From the NCBI GenBank assembly GCA_964019695.1, contig OZ026524.1, forward strand, positions 68,897,074 through 68,961,073: a stretch of DNA of 64,000 nucleotides. Reading direction: 5' to 3'. Every line of letters starts with the position of its first letter. Position 1 is the first letter of the stretch. The translations under genes were made by a program, and so were the position numbers. The stretch comes from Loripinus fragilis. Taxonomy: Eukaryota; Mollusca; Bivalvia; Lucinida; Lucinidae. The notes under the pieces are model-generated. The model did no database searches. It was not told where the DNA came from and saw only the letters and a list, made by a program, of their open reading frames with translations. Shown piece after piece: positions 24,098 through 36,000 of this stretch.

Positions 24098-27000
24098 TTT
24101 GCAAGAAACTCACCCTGAAAGCTAATTCATTGTGAGATGTCATTTCTGTTGTCAAGTAACATGTGCCCAGGCGTCCTTGTATTTATCATGCTAAAAATGT
24201 TCAAATTTCAACAATCGTTGACATTTTAGCAAATATGAGCATGGAAAAAAATATGCTTAATAGAGTTGAGTATGGAAACTTATAACCACGAGACCATCTC
24301 TCTCTCTCTATATATATATATAGCAAGAAACTCACCCTGAAAGCTAATTCATTGTGAGATGGCAGTTCTGTTGTCAGGTAACATGTGCCCATGCGTCCTT
24401 GGTAACCAAACCGGACACAGTATATGAACTGAGACAATGGTTCTGATGACTTGTCCATTCCACTGAAGAACTGGAGCGTGAAATGATCTGCAATTAAAAG
24501 AATATTAGCCAGCACATGGGATTTTGTCCCTTATTGTTTTTTTCTAGCGAAGAGAGCACAAGTTAAGCGAGTATCTCACTGGGATGAGAGCAATTGACGA
24601 CTTTTTCGAAACATTTTGAGACACATATTTGCAACAGAATAACGACATGACGACCATTTCTACATTGCGGTCACCATGGTCACACCGAATGGGTAATTAA
24701 GACATATTTGCGACAGTTGCACGAATGTCGCATAATTATCGCACAAATCATTGGTGAACTCCAGCTCGAGTTCGCACACATGCTGCACGACATTCGCGTG
24801 ACATACGAGGCTTGTTCCAAACTATTGAGACATTCACCATTTTGCCAAACCAACCGAACAGTATTTTAAACAAAGCACACCTTACATTATTACGCTAGTT
24901 TTGAAAGTAAAATTTGGTCATGCAAACGTCATGCTTCTATAAATCAACCAAGGCTATGACAAGACCCTGCAGGTTGTTTAACTTAAAAATGACTGGTACT
25001 TCTTGCACAGACGATGCTAGAGTAAAGGTACCTTTCTTTCAAAAAGTCACATTTTTTTCTACAGTATGAAATATTCCACAGAGACGCCATCCATTTGAAT
25101 TTTTGTTTGTTTGAAGATTTTTCTGACTGCCCTGAACAGGCTTCAAATGATTTGCTTTAATCAGACTCCTCTTTTCTGTTACGTAATAACATGAAAACAA
25201 ACGCTACTAGCAGCTAAAATATAGAAATTCAGCATTATGCATGCAATGTACATAGGGAGTACGCCTTACTATCTGCGATACGGCATTGAAATTTTCAGCA
25301 ATTATTCATTACTACTAGACGTCACTGTTCAAGTTTCGAAATTGAAAAAAGTACAAAGTACTGTCAAATTGACTTTTTAAGTTTTACATTCAGACCAGAA
25401 GTGCGCAGCAGCAGTGAAATGTTTGTCATCACAAAATGGATGAATCAAGTTCTATTCTGTTTGGGCTATCTTGTTCAGATAAAATAAAATACATTCAACA
25501 AATTTAGCACATCGAGCTACTAATGAATTTAAAAAATCTCGGAAAAATGTGATATTTTAGAAAATGCGTAAAATCTCTACTTTAGTCAAACTTTCAAGTG
25601 TTTGGTGTTTTTGGAAGTCGGCTAGGCCAGTTTATTACCAACTGCACTTTAATTTGATATAAAACATCAATCAAAACCATTTTCCTTCAAAAAACTTATT
25701 TTATCATTTTAACCAAAAACAACGTGGATTGAAAGACAACTTTTCTGAAAGACCGCTAAACTTTTGCTCATTAAACTGCACATATAAAAGCAACATTCAT
25801 TTCAATGTTATAAGCGCTTGGTCAGAAACAATGAGTTTAAAAGTGACCAATTAGAAATGTTGTTAAGTGTATACATTAAGTGTCGCTATCCAGTGATATA
25901 GGGGCTTTAGAGAGCCTGCAAATTAACTGATTACACGCACACGTATGGGTGTAGATGTAGCCTCGGATCGAACTATAGAACTCCAGCCACACTTGATATG
26001 TATCTTCATTAATGATAAGTACCAAAGTCTCATGAAGTGGTCTTAATAGATATTAACCGTGTTATAGCTGGAACTGGACTTACAGTAAAACCTGTCTGAA
26101 GCGGCAACTCAAAAAGAAGGCCAAAATTGCTTTTCAAGACAGATTATCGCTTCATACAGGTCTAAAGTATTGCAGACTGCTCAAAGGGGAGCATTCTGCA
26201 ATACTTACCACCTTCATTTAGCTACCATTTGTCATAAGACAGTTGTTGTTGCTTTTTCTATTTTTGGGTGGCCGCTTAAGACAGGTTTTACTGCACATTT
26301 ATAGAAAAAACACTGCAGATATTGACCAGCCGGCTTCTAACGAAGCCATCTGATCAGGATTCACGATTTTTAAAAAAAATATTTTTGTCTCCAGATATAC
26401 GGAAGAACTAAAATTACGCTAAAGCCTTCTTATTTTACAACTAAATCATTATGGTGTTTGTCCTAAAAAAATCTGTCTCTTTCTTCCGGTTCTTCAACAC
26501 CAAACTGTATTTTTAAACAAACAGGCAAACTTTTTGGAGGAGAGAGGATATCTGGACCAAAGAAATAGTGTTTAAGGTCACTACTGACAAACAGGCATTT
26601 TTTTCTGATTTCTTCATTTTCGGTAACTTGATGTTTCATTTTATAATTATATAAAACAATAAAAAAAAACAATGTCACCGTCATTTGAACTATGGTTCAT
26701 TCAAAGACATGCATAATACGTCATTTTTCTCCAAAAATGTCCAGGGCCAAAGTAAAAGATGTCTATGATATGGTAGCTGATGATTATGGCATGTGAATTA
26801 TTGCTTCAGAACAGCTTAAGTTTACTTGAAATACTAGGAAGGTTAATTAATGTAAATCTAGCCATTGTATACTGTCCACAAAAGTAGGGGTTATTGGGAG
26901 ATAAAAAAAAGTCTAAAAGTTAAAACCCTAATTTTTCGCATAAATAATTTTGTATTTTCATTGAGCAATATGTAAGCCAGTTTTCCTGCTTAATTTTAGG

Positions 27001-30000
27001 GCTGAAAATTGGGTATTGTGGCCTTAAGGGCGTGTCCAAGAAACTAGGGGTCAAGACCCAAATTTCACAAAAAGTATCAAATTTTTTGGCATGCTTTCGT
27101 TAATGCATGCTAAAGATGCGTTATGGATATCTTTGTTTTTTAAGATTTTTTTCGCGTACCATAATTGTTATTTCTAGGAGATATGGCCGTGACAAAAATG
27201 TAAAAAATGATGCAATTCACTAAAAATTGACAGATTTTAGCCTCACATTTCTGAAATTGAGGACAAAGAGATCAAAACAAATTCTGAACATGAAAAATAT
27301 TGAATAACGGGTATTTTCTTTTTAAAAAGCAAAGCCAATGCATTATCCGTCACCGTGACATTCACGTGTGAAAATTGAAAGGCTACCCCTGGTCTTAATA
27401 TGGTTGTCTCAGAAACACGTGACCAGATTAATCCTTAAAATTTGATTCATATTGGCCGTGAGACGACTTTGCTAATTAATACCAGCTGTTTCAGGTTTAT
27501 GACATTCGTTTTGTAAATGTTATAATTTTTGATATTCAAATATCCCCTACTTTTTGTGAACAGTATATATTTACTTACCAACTTTTTCATTTAAAAGAGT
27601 AGTCATGTAGCATAGTTTTAGAGTTTCTAAGTCTTATAAATTTCAGCAACCATTTTCACAATTTTATAATTTATTAAATCTTCTTAAGTCCAACTATTAT
27701 ACTTCTAGATACTAACTTTAAAAGTAAGAAAACGGGCAAATGTCAGGAACCAAAGTTCCAAAATCTAAACAAGTCTATGTCCAAATGTTAAAAAACATCT
27801 GAGGCTCTGACACTGGGTTTCGTCTTAAGGGCAATTGCGGGAAATATTTCCCGCATTAAGATAGTTTTAATTCTTTGCATACAGTTTGTTTTATATATGG
27901 ACTGTCAATTTATGAAATAAAAAGGATATGTCTCCATGCTCGATTTTTCATAATCTGACATGGAAGTTTTCAGCATTTTACCAAATTTCTGAAAAAAAAC
28001 CAACTCCTTAATTTTAAATTAAAATAGTTGTAATCGCCATCCAGCTTCTTTATTTTAATTTTAATTATTACTCACGACATCAAGCTCTTTAAGAAAAGTG
28101 AAAATTTGTTTGTTTTCCAAAGCCGTGACAAGATGCTGAATGATATATATTTTGGTAATTCCCCAAAAATAGGAATATGATTTTTAGATTAAACTGTATA
28201 TTAAAAAATCTGGCATTAACAATCTCAAAGTTTTGTTTTTATTTCATAGACTATTATATAACCTTTTAGTAAAAGAATAAAAAAATGGGGGTCACCAGAC
28301 TAATTTTCTTTCAGGAGAGCAAAATTTACCCCTACTCCCACATATTTTGAGGGTAATTCAATATAAAATGTCATGGAGTGTACTTTTAAAAAATCTGGCA
28401 TTAACAATCTCAAAGTTTTGCTTTTATTTTATCGACTTTATTAAACCTTTAAGAAAAAAGAATAAAAAATGGGGGTCACAAGAATAATTTTCTACCTAGA
28501 GAGCAAAATTTTTCCCTACCCCCACTATTTTGAGGGTAATTTGATATAAAACGTTATTAGCGTACTTTAAAAAATCTGGCATTAACAATCTCAAAGTTTT
28601 GTTTTTATTTCATAGACTTTTATATAACCTTTAAAATAAAGAATAAAAAACGGGGGTCACCAGACTAATTTTTTTTCAGGAGAGCAAAATTTACCCCAAC
28701 CCCCACATATTTTAAAGATAATTTAATATGAAACGTTATGAGTGTACTTTAAAAAATCAGGCATTAACAATCTCTAAGTTTTGTTTTTATTTCATAGATT
28801 TTTATATAACCTTTTAGAAAAAAGAATAAAAAATGGGAGGTCACCAGACTAATTTTCTTTCAGGAGAGCAAAATTTACCCCTACCCCCACATATTTTGAG
28901 AATTATTCAATATAGAACGTTATGGAGTGACTTTTTTGTCATTTGTATCAATTTATATTACTTGTAGGAAGTAATTCATCATTTTAAAGCTGAAAAAAAA
29001 GAAGAAAAAAACAAAGTATAAAAGTTGCCCACCCAGGAATCGACCCTGGTCCACTGGTTTAAGAGTCCGACGCGCTAACCACTAGGCTACGAGGTCAGAT
29101 CGTGCGCCGCCCAAAGTAACCGTATATATTGGACACATAATCCGAGTACCTGCCATATTCGTATTCGCATACATATTATAAACTTGATAATTTTGTTTAT
29201 TGTTTGATTTCGCCAGATCTATTTATCAGTATTTGGGACTGAGACGATCATTTATAAAAACGGGTCAATAGATATTTCGGACACATTTTAACTACTTTAT
29301 TTTGTCCAGAAAATGCAAATATATCCACCTGACGTAAGCGTATCTGAAACCTGTATTGATGCGAATTAGAAAATGGTCGAAGGACGGAACCCAGACAACT
29401 TTCCCCGTTTCCCGCCTCAGGAATGATGCGCGTGGACAATACCCGAAATCGCCCTTAAATACCACGAAGTCACGTGACAGAAGCTGACCACAGCGCCACC
29501 TAATGACATCATCACTAACCAATCATATTGCAAGTTTACTATAAAGCGACTTTGCATAGGTAAGCTTCCATTTATATCAACCAATCAGAGGATACAAAAG
29601 TGACTCACAGTCACACCAGCTGTGCAATTTCCCAAAGGTCATATGACTAAATGTATTGCGCAATCCTGCCAATCAATATCAGAATTGACATACTCTATTT
29701 ATTAAGCTTATGTAATTTTACTTAACTAAGTAACATCAGTCATCACGGCCTTTCGAAAGTGTTAAAACATCCCATCAGAATTGACAGGCTAATAAATATG
29801 TCCTTTAAGAAGCTGGTGTCATATTTCCCTATAAAACATTAACATGTCAATCACAGATGTCAACACTGCACCTGGCCAGAACACCTGTGTCTTATCTAAA
29901 CCAAGCATTCGCAAATATTGTGAATCGCCACAGGCTATTCACAATTATTGTGAACCATCTCAGATGAAGCCAGCAACTATTTTATAGTCAAAATTAATGC

Positions 30001-33000
30001 AATTTTTACGTTTGCCCACTAAATTTTCAAATATTTTAGGTAATTCCAAAAAAATAGATTTTTGTGAAACTTATATATCATAACATCACTACCTGAGGTG
30101 AATCAGTGTTGAATTTGAGCAATTTTCACCGTCACAAAAAAAGATATTTCTTGATTACTACCCCTACCCTCTATAATGCACAATGTCAATTTTGTATTTT
30201 TTTACTGCATAACAAGAAACAAACTTTCTTTCAACAGACCAAAAGCTTTTTTAATAATGCTCTGATCAAATCTTAATGTGTAGAAACTAGTTTTGAAGAC
30301 TGACTAATAAAAGAAAGTTTATCTAAAGAAATAAATATATATTGTTACCCAACTCACTTTTTAAACCATTATTTACTCTGACACAGAGATAAAAATGACT
30401 TGAATAGTTGCGAACATACAATTCTGTTGGTGATTTATATAGTCAATTGCAGAATTCATCGAAATATATAACAATAGTAGGGTTATTCAATATTTGATCA
30501 ATATGTTGGGGTCATTGACACATTCATGAGGCCGATTTTAATGATTTTTTTTCACCTCAAAACGCAAAATCAAGGACATTAACTCGACATGTTTGATGCA
30601 AAATTGTATATTATTTAACTTTAAAGATGTAGAGATATATCAAACCAAAATATTATTATATATGTTTTTACTGAAATCGGACCCCCAATAAACAATTAAT
30701 AGGAGAACATTTGATTTTTGACCCATTTTCTATGTATATTTTAGCATTAAGAGGCAATAACTCATGTTTGAAAAAAAAGTGTCAAAGACAACGTTTGATC
30801 TACAGTTTGGCATAGTAATGGTTCATAACAGCTGTCACCTAATTTAGCTAATACGTTTTTCAACTTATTGAGACTTTACTCACTTTACTGTTGTTTTCCC
30901 ATACATAAGAATGGTAAAATTATAAACAGGGACGGTTACCGTAATAACTCTTACTGATATATGTAGATAGTTGAATGCATTATAATTGCGTCTGGCATAC
31001 CAAGTCCGTTTATCTCAGTAAGTTTCAGTTAAATACAGTAACAAATACTGAAGTTATTTAGAAAAATGTGTTTAGTCATGCAAGAGTTATGGTTATTGGT
31101 GTCAGTAGTGACATTAAGCTGGTGTCCTTAATACAATGATGCAGGACACTCTTTGATATTGGTTTAACACAGGTAAACTACCATTGTAATAGGATCTATA
31201 GCGTCAACTCAAACAGAATCCGGCGTTTATGTAAGGGATAAATACTGTGACAGTCGTGCCAACCAAGAGTGACAATGATGTAATACTTTGTTTACCATTG
31301 CTGAGTAAAACACTAACGTATACACATCACCTGAGCTAACGCGAATCGATAGATCACTTTTGTATTAATCCTATCCTGTAGATAGGATTAATACACGAGA
31401 GATCTATCGATTATAAGCCCCTTGTAACATTGTAAACCAAACATGACGTCACTGTCACTCTTGGTTGGCACGACAGTAACTTACTCTGAGACTGATTAGA
31501 TTCTGTCGGTACTTCAAGACCAGGTAGACCATCATCAAGAACTGTCACATACTCGTCTACTCCAACATACATCGCCTTTATAAGCCTTGTTTCACTATTG
31601 CGTGGTTTGATCTGATCGATTTCACCCTTCTTAAGCTGTACTTGTCGTGTTTGTTCTTTTATACTTTGTGCCACTTTGAACACGAAATCTGGAAAACACA
31701 GCATGGTGTCAGTTAAATAGACAATCTAAGTTTAGCCCACATTATCTCTGAATCCATTCAGTAACTTGATATGAGTAAAATTTTAAGATGTGAGACTTGC
31801 CGAGCTTTTTATCATTTTCCCCAACAAGTTGAATGAATTATAAGAAAAAATCATTTCAGAGTCTATATATCTTATGGCGCTAAATTACTTTTATTGAAAT
31901 CGCGTCTATGAAGCAAAAATGTCAATATCTTGCCATCAAATGGAAAGCAAAAAGAAAAAACTATAACTCAACACCGGTCTTGCATATTGCTATCAGTTGA
32001 TTCAGTATGAATGTCCGTCGGATACTTTTTAGAATACTTAACAATCTAGAGAAGTGGATTCTCTAAAAATACTCTACCCTTACTTTTAGTATCGGCCAAT
32101 GGCTCGATTGAAGAGTGGCTACTGGATCGATCACTGGTTTCCGGCTCTAGAATCAACTTGAGCTTATAAACTACCTCAAATACGTGATCTTCTCCATCAT
32201 GGCGCCTGGTTTCCCACCGCTGGAACACCTACATGTATATAGTGAAATATATAGATGTTACTACAAAGCAATATGCATCGGATGTTTTCGAAATCAGATA
32301 AAACATGGAATATCTCATTGGACAAACGGGCGAAAGCATTCTCCTGATCATGTCGGACCATCTCATTTGATGGTTAGCTAGCGTACACACATCGTGCCTA
32401 ATACCCAGTCAGATCTGCACAAGATCTCTTCCGCCAGTGCACAAGATTTCTTTACGTATCACATCAGCGAGCAGCCGAGTCAGCGAACAGATTCACCAGA
32501 GCCTTTGCTATCCGCATACATACACGGATAGAAAATCGCAAAAAACATAGGGTTTCAAAGCAATACTGGTCCTGATACTCTGAAAAATCACAAAGCTACC
32601 AAGCCATTCAATGTTGAGCCATCATCAGCACGCCAGCGAAACGCCATTTAAATGGCGTTTCGCTGGCGGGCTATGATGACCCGCCGAGTATAGTGGTGTT
32701 TCGATCCTCCCTCCTCTCATCACCATAAAATATACATTGTCAAAGTTGTCGCAGGAGCAATCTGATCTGGATCTACACTGTTTGTCGAAGAGGCTTCAAT
32801 AGCTCAATTAAATCACATAGTTCTTATTTTTCAACAGCGAACAAAGTATGATAAAGCATTTCATTTACTTTTTTCTCGCACAATACAAATTGAACCACGA
32901 CATGAGATTTCCAACACTGTGGTATGTGTTACCAGAAAAGCCTCAGATCAGCCTGCGCATATGCACAGTCTGATCAGAGCCTTTGCTAGTCGCTTGAGCA

Positions 33001-36000
33001 TTCGATGACTGTTGAGCTACTGACAGCATATCATTTGGCGTTTCTAAGCTAAAAAGAAGACTGCACAGACTTGATTGAGTCTACACTTGTCAAAATGTCA
33101 CATTGTGGGAAATCACATGTCACGGCTCAATTAATATACGTACTGTTTAGGAGAAGAGTTGATGTTGTTGGATAAAAAGAAAATCACACAGGTTTAGATA
33201 AACAAAACTTTTCAGCGTTAACTTGTAAATATTTTCTTGTCCATAATTTTTAGCATATGTTTTGGGTGCTCAAAAGAACCGTCTCATTGAGACGGTTCTT
33301 TTGAGTCCTCACAACATATGTTTTGGTTGAGAAATAAGAAAATTATTTTTCTGTTCCGCAGTCCAATTAGATTAAAAACCCACCAGCTCCATTTGAATAT
33401 TTCCATCTGTGCCTGGCTTAATATTCTTGAACATCTTTCGTACTTTCTTTTGCTTTTTGTCTTGAAGGGGTGTACCATTCAGCTTAAGAAACAAGTCTCC
33501 AGGTCTGGAATAGAGTATGAGCTCGGACATCACTTGAACGCTTTGCCTTCTGGTTGATTTTGCATACGTTTTTGTTGTTTTCTGATTTTTTTCAAAACCA
33601 GCTTAAGTTATTTCAGGAATACTATCAGAGTGTCAAACAGTATGAATCTAGATCCGGCCAGACGTTGGTAGGGCCTGATCGGTGTCAAAACAGCAGACTT
33701 TATCAGAAGACGATAAGCTAGTAGGCAAAGGGTTTTAAAATGTGTCTGGCAGAGAACCGCACTGGCAAAGTGGTAGATTTCTCGATTCTATATCAAGGGG
33801 GTATCCTTGTCCGAGCCAAGGGACATTGTGTTGTACCTGAGCAAGACAAAGTGCTGAGTGCTGGTTCATTTTACTTAAAAGTCCCGACATGACCGAAAAA
33901 AAGTTAACTGGGACGTACAGCATCAATTTAAATAACAAACTTAACTACAATCGATAGTACACAAATATGCTCATTTTTAGGTTTTCTTTCATACAAACCA
34001 AATATCTATATGTCTTGGCCCACATCTGAATTAAGGGTCAGGTTGGCGCCGTTTAACCGGTTTAAGCCCTCCTGTAAAATATTTTACTGACCGTTCCAAG
34101 GCGGTACTTCTTTTATGGATTTTTTATGTTTTTCTGTCTTGTGTTTGCTATGTCTTTGTGCGCGTCTGTTTATATGTGCTTTGTGGTCACCTGCTTGGAA
34201 AGGGCTGACCTCTTGACTCTCGTTTGTGGTGTCTAACTGTGAATTTGTCACTTTCCCATTGGTATCCTGGGTCAGGTGTGGTACTTGATTGTATCGATTC
34301 CTGATCTTTGCACCCTTACTTACTTTGACATTTGGGAAGGCACACAACAACATTGCACAGCACCATCTTCACCATGTGAACTATGCACCTGCAAAGTTTG
34401 AAGTGGCTACCTTCAACGATTTAGGAAGAGATGCATTTACAAGAAAATACCTTATTTGACCTTTGACCTTGAATTTGAGGCCAGTGTCACAAGAAACATT
34501 GCACAGTTCCCTCTACATCGTGTGACATTTGCACCTGCAAAGATTGAATTTGCTATGTCTAACGGTTTATAGGGAGATTAATTTATATTACATGAAACAT
34601 ACAGTACCCTCTACATCATTTGACCTATATGCAGCTGCAACGTTTGAAGCTGCTAAGCCCAGTGGTTTAGGAGAAGATGCATTTACAAGAAAATACTTTG
34701 TTTGACATTTGGCCTTGAATTTTGGACCAATGTCACAAGAAACATTGCACAGTGCCCTCTACATCATGTGACATATGCACCTGCAAAGATTGAATTTGCT
34801 ATGTCTAACGGTTTATAGGGAGATTAATTTATATTACAAGAACATACAGTACCCTCTACATCATGTGACCTATATTCACCTGCAAAGTTTGAAGCTGCTA
34901 CGCCCAGTTGTTCAGGAGAAGATGCATTTACAAGAACATACATTGTTTGATCTTTGACCTTGACTTTGGTAGGGCCACAAGAGACTTTGCCCAGTATCCT
35001 CTACATAAGTGTGTTATCTATGCATCTGCAAAGTTTGGAGTTGCTAGGGTCAACTCTTTCGGAGAGGGTACAATAACAAGAAACCTGACGCACGGACGGA
35101 CAGCTGGATAACACACCGACTTTGGTACGAAAATAATATAGAAAATACGGGTAAAACAAACCAAACAAAGGTCAAACCTGCTGATTATTCGTTAGCAAAA
35201 ACGACTTAAACAAAAAGTAGATACAGCTTCAATACCGGCAGACACCGAAAATATTAAAACAGACAATATTGTTTCGGTATAAAACAATTGGTTAAAGAAA
35301 AGTGTAATGTTACAACGCGCCCGCTTATAAGTGCATGAACCTAAATGTCCAAAAGACGGGAATATGAAACAAATTCAATCTACCTGAGTCCTATGTCTCC
35401 ATCCACTTCCATTTTATCATTTTTCAGTTTTTTCATGTAATGCTGTCTTGAAACTTTCTCTTTATATCTATACTTGACTGTCTGTATCTTACAGAAATCT
35501 GTTTCCTCATCTATCTTCAACACCTTAGTCTTTCGTTTCTATAATAAAATCAAACTGTATTATGTGGCATGTCCAAGATGGTGTTTCTTTTGTGGATCCT
35601 TTTTTGTTAAAGTAAAACCTGTGTAAAACGGACACTCAAAATACACAAAGCAAAGATCTTAATGACGTATGGTAGCTTAATGAAGGTCGAAAGTATTATT
35701 TTTCACCAGTATTAAGCGATAAATGGTCTTGGTTTAAACATATTTATTTCTCAAATAGATACATACATATACAGTAATTACAAACATTATAAATAGGATT
35801 AGAACGAAAGCTAGAGCTTATTTAGTTCATCTCCTAAGACATAAATATATTGTACTACATACATGGTATTTAATATTTCAAACATGAAGTGGTAGCAATA
35901 TAGTAACGAGGATTTAAGAAAAGATGAGATAGTATTTGGAGAACAGAAATATATCATGAAGATAATAAATATAAAGGTTGGAAATGCACAGGCTGGGTGG

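Noticed and set aside
23875..24155. Poly-Ser/Leu and poly-Arg/Glu frames
   Set aside because: Products of the (CT)n microsatellite. The only real coding echo there is the duplicated exon-6 piece.
23495..24487. FGF as the identity of the trefoil exons
   Set aside because: The FESxxYxGYYIS run and the strand lengths fit IL-1/IL-18, and the FGF signature (G-x-L-x-S/A ... C-x-F-x-E) is not seen. Only a profile search would settle it finally.
26463..26684. 73-codon minus-strand frame (KKCLFVSSDLKHYFFGPDIL...) as a further cytokine-like exon
   Set aside because: It has coding-like composition, but no acceptor/donor pair keeps the phase, and exons 5 and 6 already join perfectly in phase and in trefoil order.
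28193..28935. CRISPR-like reading of the evenly spaced repeats
   Set aside because: The units are 183 bp and nearly identical throughout, with no spacer variation, and the DNA is animal.
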